DNA from: Pukyongia sp.
GTDB taxonomy: Bacteria; Bacteroidota; Bacteroidia; Flavobacteriales; Flavobacteriaceae
Assembly: GCA_030148705.1 (NCBI GenBank)
Contig: JASBSY010000014.1
Coordinates: forward strand, 372,001-436,000
DNA: 64,000 bases
Direction: 5' to 3'
Both the position numbers and the translations under genes were made by a program. The notes beneath the pieces were generated by a model. The model was not told the origin of the DNA, did not search any database, and saw nothing but the letters and a program-made list of their open reading frames with translations. This document shows, piece after piece, positions 16,291-24,190 of the stretch (position 1 is the first letter of the stretch; each line of letters opens with the position of its first letter).

Positions 16291-17808
16291 TTACGGGAAT
16301 GTATTTTTGAACAGTTTTCTGTAAGCCCTGTATTCTGCTAAGTTCCAGGAAAGCAAATTCTTAGACTCCCATTTATCCTTGAACTGTCGTTTGCGGTGTG
16401 CAATCCGTAATAGGTACTCTTCGTTCGTCATATCCCGGTCGTAGAATCGAAACTTCTTCTTCTGAAGTTCTGAAAGTAGCATCATTTCTGAAGCAGATCG
16501 ATCGAGGTAGGGCAGTGTTTTGTCTGAAAGTTCCACAAGATATTCCAAATGCAGGTAGGATTGATCGGCATGTGCAAAATTGTACTTTACAATAAACGGG
16601 TCCCAGTTCACAACAGAAGTGATCACGAGGGCGATAAAAATTGCCAGGGCATTTGTTCGGAAGAGGTAAAATGGAGATTTTTTATATCGGATTTTCTTGA
16701 AAATAGTATACAGTCCAAACAACGTAAGCAAAAGGAATACTACAACTCCAATGCGTTTATAGGCCAGGTTGTAATATTCTATATACCAGAAATTGCGCAT
16801 TCCGGCGGAAAGGGCCAGGATCCCATTCTGAAACAGCCAGATATAACTCAACACTTTTAAGGTTTGGTTATTTCGGTAGAAGTTCAGTTTTCCCCTGAAA
16901 AAATACAGTATAACCGCCATTGATATTAAAATTGATGTAATGAGCAAATAGGTCCCTTCATGAACAAATTCTTTTAAGGTTTCACCCTTCCATTCGAAAT
17001 TAAACCATACCCAGTATATGTCCATTCCATTCAAAACCAACAACATGAGATTCAGTATTGTCAGGAGAAAAATTGCAGCTTTCAGTTCATTTTTCAAAGC
17101 GGTTAACCTGAAATGCCTCCTAACTCTCACCTTTATGCGATGCAAATAATCTGAAGCAGTTAAATCCGCTTTTTCCAGAGGAATGTACCTTATTCGGATA
17201 AACAGGTAAGCGCTTATTAGAAGCCCAACAATAAATGTAAGAATCAGGGCCAGATCGAAAACTGAAAAGATATAATCCAGCGCACTCCAGGTTTTGCGGA
17301 ATATTGTGAATACCATGTCGGCGAAGACCGGGTTGGCTAAGCTATAGATCACAATAAACACCACAATAATGGAGATGGGCGCAATAAAGATCCTGGACTG
17401 CCATACGAGCCTTCCGGTCTTTCTTCCGTTTATTTTTGAGGCGGCTAACTGTGAAATCAGCACCTGAGGGGCCTTAAACAAGCTTCGAAAAGATATGCCT
17501 AAGGCTGTTAGAAGGGATCTTGCATTGGCGAAGTTTAAGACTCCTACGAAGATGACAAGACAGATAAAATGCACCCAGTAAGTATAGGTGGAATAATTAA
17601 CAACAGTTGCAATTGCAGTTATACAAGTGGCGATTGCTGTTACGGTGAGATTTTTATTCAAAAAGTTTATCTGCCGCGTAAAAAAGAGCCAGCTAATGAA
17701 GAGTATTTCGAATATCAGGAGGTTAAGTCCGATACCCTGCTTGTAAAAGAGGGAAGTCAGTAAAAAAGCACTGAGTAATACAGAAGGGAGTAACATCTTT
17801 TTCGACAT
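16291..17808 (-). CDS. DUF4173-type multi-pass membrane protein
   Basis: 505 residues with about 12 hydrophobic segments, starting immediately (LLPSVLLSAFLLTSLF). The C-terminal part after the last helix is soluble and charged, ending in SAsEMMLLSELQKK and DRDMTNEEYLLRIAHRKR. The pattern fits the DUF4153/DUF4173 family of inner membrane proteins, without known activity. Its upstream region carries a 14-bp palindrome at 17894-17907. The spacing to the ABM gene start on the same strand leaves room for its own promoter. Confidence 0.7.
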   Translation of the reverse strand: MSKKMLLPSVLLSAFLLTSLFYKQGIGLNLLIFEILFISWLFFTRQINFLNKNLTVTAIATCITAIATVVNYSTYTYWVHFICLVIFVGVLNFANARSLLTALGISFRSLFKAPQVLISQLAASKINGRKTGRLVWQSRIFIAPISIIVVFIVIYSLANPVFADMVFTIFRKTWSALDYIFSVFDLALILTFIVGLLISAYLFIRIRYIPLEKADLTASDYLHRIKVRVRRHFRLTALKNELKAAIFLLTILNLMLLVLNGMDIYWVWFNFEWKGETLKEFVHEGTYLLITSILISMAVILYFFRGKLNFYRNNQTLKVLSYIWLFQNGILALSAGMRNFWYIEYYNLAYKRIGVVVFLLLTLFGLYTIFKKIRYKKSPFYLFRTNALAIFIALVITSVVNWDPFIVKYNFAHADQSYLHLEYLVELSDKTLPYLDRSASEMMLLSELQKKKFRFYDRDMTNEEYLLRIAHRKRQFKDKWESKNLLSWNLAEYRAYRKLFKNTFP

Positions 17809-17893
17809 CTATTCGGAGGTTTTAGATTAATAGATGTAGAAGTGCTCCTTCTAATTACAGATTTAAGAATTAAACAAAAAAATTGTCTAATCG

Positions 17894-17907
17894 AATTAGT
17901 ACTAATT
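17894..17907. promoter_or_regulatory. 14-bp perfect palindrome upstream of the DUF4173 gene
   Basis: AATTAGTACTAATT is its own reverse complement and lies 86 bases before the DUF4173 start. The core AATTAGTACTAA recurs at 50634-50645 before another gene. Operator role is inferred only. Confidence 0.35.
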
Positions 17908-17937
17908 AGAGTATGAACATTTAAAAAGGTTGCGTCT

Positions 17938-18240
17938 TTATTTTTTTCTGAAGGAATATTCTCTTTCCACCTTACAGATACGCACGGTATATTGTTGGTA
18001 CCACCGACTGCGACCAAATTTCTGGGCTTTTAGATGCTCCAGTTGTGCCTTCCAGGCCTTAATGTCTTCAAGGCTTTCCCAGTAACTTACGGTAATGCCA
18101 ACTCCCTCCCGCGCCGATTCAAAGCCGAGGTAGCCGGGTTGCTTTTTTGCCAGGTCTTCCATTTTCAATGCCATTTCCGAATAGCCTTTAGTGTCTTCCG
18201 AAAGCAGGGAAGTAAAAATTACGGCGTAATACGGTTTCAT
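17938..18240 (-). CDS. antibiotic biosynthesis monooxygenase (ABM) domain protein
   Basis: 100 residues, single ferredoxin-like ABM domain. Characteristic are the N-terminal strand YYAVIFTSLL, PGYLGFESAR, the strand ITVSYWESLEDIKAWK and a closing helix with HLKAQKFGRSRWYQQY. Small dimeric proteins of this type include quinol monooxygenases and haem-degrading enzymes; no cofactor residues allow a choice. Starts 3 bases after the stop of the isoaspartyl peptidase gene, so it is in the same operon. Confidence 0.85.
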   Translation of the reverse strand: MKPYYAVIFTSLLSEDTKGYSEMALKMEDLAKKQPGYLGFESAREGVGITVSYWESLEDIKAWKAQLEHLKAQKFGRSRWYQQYTVRICKVEREYSFRKK

Positions 18241-18243
18241 GCG

Positions 18244-19293
18244 TTACTCTTTATAGATACCAATACGCAGTTCTCCATCCGCGTTCATATGCGCTCTGTA
18301 CATGCCGGCGGTATTGAATTCCATACTTACATTGCCATTCTTATCGATTGCAACTATTCCTCCGTCACCTCCCAGAGCGGCGACCTTCTCCTGAATTACA
18401 AGCCTGGCTGCTTCCTGAAGCGAGAGGCCTTTATATTCCATTAGTGCAGAAATGTCATGAGCAACCATCGCACGAATAAAGTATTCGCCCCAGCCGGTGG
18501 AAGAAACAGCACAGGTAGCGTTGTTGGCATAAGTGCCTGCCCCGATTATGGGAGCGTCACCGATTCGGTTCCAGCGTTTGTTGGTCATACCTCCGGTAGA
18601 AGTTCCGGCAGCCAGATTGCCATTCTTGTCGAGCGCTGCACACCCAACAGTACCAAATTTTGAGTCATTGATAAACGGGTCATTTCGTGAAACCGCTTTG
18701 GATTTTTTCATTTCTTTTACCCGTTTCAGGGAATTAAATCGTTGTTCGGTAAAAAAGTATGAGGGGTCTACTAATTCGAAGCCCTGCTCTTGGGCAAAAT
18801 TTTCGGCGCCTTTACCACTCAACATTACGTGAGGGGAGTTAAGCATTACTTCCAGAGCGAGATCGATGGGATTCTTAATCCTCGTTACCCCGGCCACTGC
18901 TCCTGCGTTCAAGGTGGCTCCATCCATCACGGAAGCATCAAGTTCGTTTGTTTCATCGTGGGTAAAAACAGCGCCCTTTCCGGCATTGAACAAAGGCGAA
19001 TCTTCCATTACGTTTATGGTTTTTGTAACAGCCTCCATAGCCGAGCCTCCGTTTTTAAGAATTTCGTGTCCAACCCGTATAGCCTCTTCCAGTTTAGCGG
19101 TATAGGCTGCCTCCAGGGAATCGCTCATATTTTCCTTTAGTATTGTACCGGCACCACCGTGGATAACGATTCCAAAACCGGGCTCATTTTGCACTTCAGT
19201 TACCGGCTCGGAAGAAGATTTTTCGGTTGTTTTATCCTGCCCGCAGGCTAGAATAAACATTATAAATGTTAAAAATGTTAAAATTTTTCTCAT
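18244..19293 (-). CDS. isoaspartyl peptidase / L-asparaginase (Ntn-hydrolase), lipoprotein
   Basis: 349 residues. The signal peptide ends in ILAC (Cys17), so the enzyme should be exported and lipid-anchored. The type 2 asparaginase fold follows, from HGGAGT (45-50). The autocleavage nucleophile is Thr215 in KFGTVGCAA, and downstream substrate loops GTSTGGM and GDAPIIGAGTYA are intact. Cleavage before Thr215 would give alpha and beta chains. It removes beta-aspartyl residues or deaminates asparagine. Cotranscribed with the ABM gene (3-base gap). Confidence 0.9.
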   Translation of the reverse strand: MRKILTFLTFIMFILACGQDKTTEKSSSEPVTEVQNEPGFGIVIHGGAGTILKENMSDSLEAAYTAKLEEAIRVGHEILKNGGSAMEAVTKTINVMEDSPLFNAGKGAVFTHDETNELDASVMDGATLNAGAVAGVTRIKNPIDLALEVMLNSPHVMLSGKGAENFAQEQGFELVDPSYFFTEQRFNSLKRVKEMKKSKAVSRNDPFINDSKFGTVGCAALDKNGNLAAGTSTGGMTNKRWNRIGDAPIIGAGTYANNATCAVSSTGWGEYFIRAMVAHDISALMEYKGLSLQEAARLVIQEKVAALGGDGGIVAIDKNGNVSMEFNTAGMYRAHMNADGELRIGIYKE

Positions 19294-19454
19294 GGTACTA
19301 AAACTTATAAATCGTGCCTAAGATACTATAAAATCTGATGGTTTCAGGAGACACCTCCTATTTCAAAGGTGGATAATTCCTACATTATAAACCATTAAAA
19401 CCGATTAAATGCTGAAAAAATTCGATGAAATGCATTTTTTTTGAATTTATTTTC

Positions 19455-19462
19455 TATATTTG
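19455..19462 (+). promoter_or_regulatory. -7 element of the CAP lipoprotein gene
   Basis: TATATTTG matches the consensus, 37 bases upstream of ATG 19500. No -33 element at the usual spacing. Confidence 0.45.
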
Positions 19463-19499
19463 ACTCAGCATCATGCCCCAAATTTGATGCCCCCCGCTT

Positions 19500-20003
19500 A
19501 TGAACCTACTAAGAACCAGCCTACTGGCTATGGTATTTTGTACAAGCTTATTGTCTTGTGCAAAAGATGAAATCGAAGAAATCGACTCGGTTAATTATTC
19601 AATTGATCTTAATCTTGCTCACGAAACCAATTGGGAACTGGCAGATTCGATCTTAATTCTTGTCAATCAGCATCGTGCATCCCTGGGTTATGCCGCTTTG
19701 AAACGCGATCAGCAGTATGGTTCTGCCTATGCAGTAGATCACACTAAATACATGATCGACCAAAAGCGCATCAGCCATGACAATTTTGAATTTCGGAAGA
19801 ACGCCCTTAAGAACAGAGGTGCATCTACCGTAACCGAAAATGTTGCCTTTGGATATCAAACGGCTGCTTCAGTTGTTAACGCATGGCTTAATAGTCCGGG
19901 TCACAGGCGAAATATAGAGGCCGATTATACACATTCCGGATTTGGTATCATTGCCGACAATCGTGGAAATTACTATTTCACAAACATATTCTACAGAAAA
20001 TAA
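19500..20003 (+). CDS. CAP (SCP/PR-1) domain lipoprotein
   Basis: 167 residues. A lipoprotein signal ends in LLSC (Cys20). The rest is one CAP domain: LVNQHRASLGYAALKRD at the start, HTKYMIDQKRISHDNF with a conserved His, the TENVAFG motif, AWLNSPGHRRNI, and a final YYFTNIFYRK strand. CAP proteins are extracytoplasmic and of mixed function; no protease domain is attached. Anchored to the envelope facing the periplasm or outside. The next gene starts 63 bases on. Confidence 0.88.
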   Translation: MNLLRTSLLAMVFCTSLLSCAKDEIEEIDSVNYSIDLNLAHETNWELADSILILVNQHRASLGYAALKRDQQYGSAYAVDHTKYMIDQKRISHDNFEFRKNALKNRGASTVTENVAFGYQTAASVVNAWLNSPGHRRNIEADYTHSGFGIIADNRGNYYFTNIFYRK

Positions 20004-20028
20004 GATTACTGTTTTCTAAAGTTGAGCA

Positions 20029-20068
20029 ATTGCCGTATTTTTATACAAACACATAAAAATACGGCAAT
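20029..20068. promoter_or_regulatory. perfect 16-bp inverted repeat covering the start codon of the 3-hydroxyanthranilate dioxygenase gene
   Basis: Left arm 20029-20044 (ATTGCCGTATTTTTAT), 8-nt loop, right arm 20053-20068. The right arm includes the first two bases of the ATG at 20067. As RNA it would bury the whole ribosome landing site; as DNA it could be an operator. It lacks the U-tract expected of a terminator for the preceding CAP gene. Confidence 0.7.
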
Positions 20069-20603
20069 GGCTATTTCAAAACCTTTCAATCTTACCAAAT
20101 GGGTAGAAGAAAACCGGGATCTGCTAAAACCCCCGGTGGGAAATAAGAACCTCTACAAGGACGCTGAAGACTATATAGTCATGGTCGTTGCAGGACCCAA
20201 TGCCAGAAAGGATTATCACTACAATGAAACCGAGGAACTCTTCTATCAGCTCGAAGGGAGTATTAAGGTAGTCATCCAGGAAAATGGAGAGCGTAAAGAG
20301 ATGGCCTTGGGCCCCGGAGATATGTACCTGCACCCGGCAAAGGTTCCGCATTCCCCTGTACGGGAGGAAGGTTCGATCGGGCTGGTAATTGAACGCAAAC
20401 GAGACGATCTGGATGCTAAGGATGGGCTTTTATGGTTTTGCGACAACTGTAACAATAAGCTCTATGAGGTCTATTTTCCCTTAACCGATATTGAAACAGA
20501 CTTTCTGAAACACTTCAAACATTTCTATAATTCGAAAGAACTTCGTACCTGCGACAACTGCGGGACGGTTATGGATACCGATCCCAGATTTACTTCCGAT
20601 TAA
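20067..20603 (+). CDS. nbaC: 3-hydroxyanthranilate 3,4-dioxygenase
   Basis: 178 residues, the bacterial length. The cupin core includes DYHYNETEELFYQLEGS (iron ligands His and Glu) and PAKVPHSP (second His). The C-terminal rubredoxin-like site has two CDNC pairs (FCDNCNNKL and TCDNCGTV) typical of bacterial HAO. It opens the ring of 3-hydroxyanthranilate with Fe(II) and O2 in tryptophan/kynurenine degradation. Start chosen at ATG 20067 (MAISKPFNLT), which the homologous N-terminus supports. The start sits in a perfect hairpin. An aldehyde dehydrogenase follows 90 bases on. Confidence 0.93.
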   Translation: MAISKPFNLTKWVEENRDLLKPPVGNKNLYKDAEDYIVMVVAGPNARKDYHYNETEELFYQLEGSIKVVIQENGERKEMALGPGDMYLHPAKVPHSPVREEGSIGLVIERKRDDLDAKDGLLWFCDNCNNKLYEVYFPLTDIETDFLKHFKHFYNSKELRTCDNCGTVMDTDPRFTSD

Positions 20604-20693
20604 TCATCGGGAAAAGCTTTAGAATCCGTTTCACTTTCTGTAAGCGAATGCGTACCTTCGCGCTTACAATAGCAGCATTAAAAAAAATTAAAT

Positions 20694-22247
20694 ATGATAG
20701 CAGCAGCGACTTCCTTTGGAATCGAAGAGGCCCTGAAAAAATTGGGTATTGAAGAAGTTAATTACGGAACCTCAACAGGTACTGAGTGGATGCCGGGAGG
20801 CGAGGAATTTGCCTCTTATTCACCCGTTGACGGAAAATTAATTGGTAAGGTGACCACCACCACCAAAGATGAGTACGAAAAACTGATGAACTCTGCTACC
20901 GAAGCATTCAAAGAATGGCGGGTAATGCCCGCTCCCCAGCGTGGAGAAATAGTAAGACAATTTGGTGAGGAACTTCGCAGATTAAAAGAACCCCTGGGAA
21001 AATTAGTCTCATACGAAATGGGCAAAAGCTATCAGGAAGGTCTTGGTGAAGTCCAGGAAATGATCGATATCTGTGATTTTGCCGTTGGATTATCGCGCCA
21101 GCTGCACGGGTTTACCATGCACAGCGAACGCCCCGGACACCGTATGTACGAACAGTATCACCCCCTGGGCGTGGTTGGAATCATCTCGGCCTTTAACTTC
21201 CCCGTTGCCGTATGGAGCTGGAATACGGCCCTGGCATGGATCTGTGGAGATGTATGTGTGTGGAAGCCTTCTGAAAAGGCCCCGCTCTGCGGAATTGCCT
21301 GCCAGAAGATCGCCGCAAAGGTCTTTGCCAACAACAATCTGCCGGAGGGAATTTCCTGCCTGATAAACGGCGATTACAAAGTTGGAGAGTTTATGACAAA
21401 GGACAAAAGAGTACCCCTTATCTCCGCAACAGGCTCAACCCGTATGGGGAAGATCGTTGCGAGTACGGTAGCCGAACGCCTGGGACGCTCCCTGCTGGAG
21501 CTGGGAGGCAACAACGCCATAATCGTTACTCCGGATGCCGATATTAAAATGACGGTGATTGGTGCAGTATTCGGTGCCGTAGGAACTTGCGGACAACGCT
21601 GTACTTCCACTCGCCGACTCATTATACACGAAAGTATTTACGACCAGGTAAAGGATGCCGTAGTAGATGCCTATAAACAGCTTCGAATAGGAAATCCGCT
21701 GGACGAGAAAAATCACGTAGGGCCCTTGATCGATAAGGATGCCGTGAAAATGTACCAGGATGCGTTAAAACGAGTGGTTGAAGAAGGAGGTAACATCATT
21801 GTTGAAGGTGGTGTACTGGAAGGTGAAGGTTATGAAAGCGGCTGCTATGTTAAGCCGGCCATAGCCGAAGCTGAAGGACATTACGATATAGTCCAACACG
21901 AAACCTTCGCCCCGGTTCTTTACCTTATAAAGTACAGTGGTGATGTGGAAAATGCCATCGAAATTCAGAACGACGTAGCCCAGGGCTTGTCTTCAGCAAT
22001 TATGACCAACAACCTCCGTGAAGCTGAACGTTTCCTGAGTCATGCGGGAAGTGACTGTGGTATCGCCAATGTGAACATCGGAACCAGTGGCGCTGAAATA
22101 GGCGGTGCTTTTGGAGGGGAAAAAGAAACCGGTGGTGGTCGTGAAAGCGGCAGTGATGCCTGGAAAGTCTATATGCGCAGACAGACCAATACGATCAATT
22201 ATACTACCGAATTACCATTAGCACAAGGTATAAAGTTCGATCTTTAA
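20694..22247 (+). CDS. aldehyde dehydrogenase, ALDH7-like (aminoadipate semialdehyde type)
   Basis: 517 residues. Catalytic Cys303 (TCGQRCTSTRR) and Glu269 (LELGGNN), and the NAD-binding ISATGSTRMGK, are all intact. The C-terminal IGGAFGGEKETGGGRESGSDAW matches the ALDH7 (antiquitin, alpha-aminoadipic semialdehyde) group more than the ALDH8 aminomuconate group. Its place after 3-hydroxyanthranilate dioxygenase argues for a role in tryptophan catabolism, while the family argues for lysine catabolism. Sequence alone does not settle this. Ends at a strong terminator. Confidence 0.88.
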   Translation: MIAAATSFGIEEALKKLGIEEVNYGTSTGTEWMPGGEEFASYSPVDGKLIGKVTTTTKDEYEKLMNSATEAFKEWRVMPAPQRGEIVRQFGEELRRLKEPLGKLVSYEMGKSYQEGLGEVQEMIDICDFAVGLSRQLHGFTMHSERPGHRMYEQYHPLGVVGIISAFNFPVAVWSWNTALAWICGDVCVWKPSEKAPLCGIACQKIAAKVFANNNLPEGISCLINGDYKVGEFMTKDKRVPLISATGSTRMGKIVASTVAERLGRSLLELGGNNAIIVTPDADIKMTVIGAVFGAVGTCGQRCTSTRRLIIHESIYDQVKDAVVDAYKQLRIGNPLDEKNHVGPLIDKDAVKMYQDALKRVVEEGGNIIVEGGVLEGEGYESGCYVKPAIAEAEGHYDIVQHETFAPVLYLIKYSGDVENAIEIQNDVAQGLSSAIMTNNLREAERFLSHAGSDCGIANVNIGTSGAEIGGAFGGEKETGGGRESGSDAWKVYMRRQTNTINYTTELPLAQGIKFDL

Positions 22248-22267
22248 TTTTTAGTGTTTACAGGAGT

Positions 22268-22295
22268 ACCGCCCCGACAGGGGCGGTGCTTTTTT
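22268..22295. terminator. terminator between the aldehyde dehydrogenase and metallophosphatase genes
   Basis: 8-bp GC-rich stem ACCGCCCC/GGGGCGGT with a GACA loop, followed by GCTTTTTT. Lies between convergent genes and overlaps the facing stop at 22294. Confidence 0.85.
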
Positions 22296-23019
22296 AATTC
22301 CTTCCTTCCTCTTCGGGATACAACGTCCACACAGGGTCGCTTTGCCAGATTTCCTTGGTATTTACCTCCATAATTGTTAGCGGACCTTTAAAGGCGGCAC
22401 CCGTATCCACATTCCACACATTGGCAAAATTAACCGGTTTTGTATGTCCTATTCGCGTAACCGGAGTATGGCCAATATAGATTTCAGAAAAAAGTTTGAG
22501 ACGTTTTGGATATTTCTCATCCGATTCCGAAAGCGTGTCGTCAAGACTACAAACCATTTCCCAAAGCGTTCGGTCCCAGTACACATTGTGTGGTGCGAAT
22601 TCGTATTGGGGTCCTTTCTGATCGGTAAACCCGGCGTGCAGGAATAATCGGTTATTAGTGTCGATATAATAATTCTCAAGGGCTTCATAAAAGTCGATAT
22701 GCACTGCTATCTCTTTCCTTGAAAGCCGGGCATAACTCTGCCGGGAAGATTCACCCCCGTGCGCCAGCCACATGGGTCGGTCGTCGTCAAACTTCAGATA
22801 ATTATATACCAGTTCATCGTGATTTCCACGCAGAAAAATACAATTGTAAGTTTTAGAAAAATCGATCAGGAACGCTACGGTCTCGGCGTTGTCGCTCCAA
22901 CCATCCACATAATCACCCACATAGATAAACCGGTCTCCCACTTTAGGGGAAAGTCGGTCGAGAGCTTGCTCCAATCCCCGCAAACCTCCGTGAATATCAC
23001 CTACTACCAATGTTCTCAT
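22294..23019 (-). CDS. calcineurin-like metallophosphatase (Ser/Thr phosphatase / Ap4A hydrolase type)
   Basis: 241 residues. The metal-binding motifs occur in order: GDIHG (8-12), GDYVDGW, GNHDE, LHAGF and GHTPVTR. This is the PPP-type arrangement of bacterial protein phosphatases and symmetrical Ap4A hydrolases. Cytoplasmic. It overlaps the stop of the zinc-ribbon gene by 4 bases (ATGA), tying it to the membrane-stress-like pair upstream. Physiological substrate unknown. Confidence 0.88.
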   Translation of the reverse strand: MRTLVVGDIHGGLRGLEQALDRLSPKVGDRFIYVGDYVDGWSDNAETVAFLIDFSKTYNCIFLRGNHDELVYNYLKFDDDRPMWLAHGGESSRQSYARLSRKEIAVHIDFYEALENYYIDTNNRLFLHAGFTDQKGPQYEFAPHNVYWDRTLWEMVCSLDDTLSESDEKYPKRLKLFSEIYIGHTPVTRIGHTKPVNFANVWNVDTGAAFKGPLTIMEVNTKEIWQSDPVWTLYPEEEGRN

Positions 23020-24119
23020 GCATTTATAAAATAAACAATCAACACAAAAATGACAATAACGGCGAGCACAAAAAGGAAAATCTTCCAGAAGGAATAGGGC
23101 CTTTCGCCTGAAAGCAGGCCATTCTCACCATTCACAAAGAAGTTATAGCGTTTGCCTTTATAGCGGTATGCACTCACATATACTGGTAGCAAAATGTGTT
23201 TAAAGGTTTCCTCCGAAAGCTTCATATCAATGCTATGGATTCGCTGTGTATCCCCGCCTATGTCCCGGCGAGCCCATCGATCGGCAATACGTTCGGCCTC
23301 TTTCTTCGCATCCAGGTGACCGTCCTTCAGGGCGATGGTGTACTTTTCAGTTACGAAGCCGGCGAGGTAACTACTGTCGAAAGGAACTAATTTCTTTAGG
23401 TTCCAGCGGGCTATTTTGGCCGGGATGGTTCCCGAGCGTTGCCGGGAAGCCTGGATGAGGGTATCATCCACAAAGCCCGAAATACTTCCTCTGGCCGGAG
23501 TCCAGCGGGTTCGTCTTTCCCGTCTCATTTTAGTAACGGTTCTGCCGTTTACAGTGGTTGTATAGGGTACGGAAACATAATAATAATCCCCCCGCTGTCC
23601 GGTATAATCGGCATAGAGCTGTGCGTCGAAGGTCCAGTAAGGGGCATAAAGGCCCTTTGTATGCTGGGGATCGAGACTGGCTTTTTTCAACTTGTCCGGA
23701 GCCCACCACAAGCCTTTTACCCATTTCTGAAATATGGCATGGGCTTTTTTCTGATCCAGCTGAAATGGCAAAACTGCTCCCGGCAATATCCATTCTTCCT
23801 TTTTCGCATCGTCAATAATTAATGGCGAATTGCAGTACACACAGTGCAATGATTTGTAGGTCTCTTCTATATGTTGATTAGCACCACAGTTGCGACACTG
23901 TATCATGAGAATATCTTCGCTGTGCGAATGCATTCCCATTGAATCCAGATACGATTTTAGTTCGAGTTCACGGAAACTATGCTCCGCCGAAGGAATGGTT
24001 TGTGCATATCCGCAATACTCGCACTTTAATTCGGTAGTACCGGGTGCATAAAGCAGCTCTGCCCCGCAGTTAATGCAGGATTTCTTTAATTCCGATTTTT
24101 TCTCGGGAGCTTCGTACAT
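23016..24119 (-). CDS. zinc-ribbon membrane protein (YdjG-like)
   Basis: 367 residues. Two N-terminal TFIIB-like zinc ribbons: CINCGAELLY...CEYCGYAQ (about 15-37) and CRNCGANQ...CVYCNSPL (about 75-98). A large beta-rich middle follows, with the YYYVSVPYTTTVNGRTV and RRERRTRWTP segments. One C-terminal transmembrane helix (FLFVLAVIVIFVLIVYFI) finishes it. The layout resembles B. subtilis YdjG-type proteins. Immediately downstream of the SPFH gene and overlapping the phosphatase gene by 4 bases. A membrane-stress role is inferred from this context. Confidence 0.7.
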   Translation of the reverse strand: MYEAPEKKSELKKSCINCGAELLYAPGTTELKCEYCGYAQTIPSAEHSFRELELKSYLDSMGMHSHSEDILMIQCRNCGANQHIEETYKSLHCVYCNSPLIIDDAKKEEWILPGAVLPFQLDQKKAHAIFQKWVKGLWWAPDKLKKASLDPQHTKGLYAPYWTFDAQLYADYTGQRGDYYYVSVPYTTTVNGRTVTKMRRERRTRWTPARGSISGFVDDTLIQASRQRSGTIPAKIARWNLKKLVPFDSSYLAGFVTEKYTIALKDGHLDAKKEAERIADRWARRDIGGDTQRIHSIDMKLSEETFKHILLPVYVSAYRYKGKRYNFFVNGENGLLSGERPYSFWKIFLFVLAVIVIFVLIVYFINA

Positions 24120-24190
24120 TTTGGATCTTAACTCCGGCCGGCATTGCAGATTGTAGCAATACCTGCCCGGCTGGTTAACATTTTAAACTT

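Noticed and set aside
20029-20068. Terminator of the CAP lipoprotein gene
   Set aside because: The hairpin is perfect but no U-tract follows, and its right arm includes the next gene's start codon; a regulatory role is more likely.
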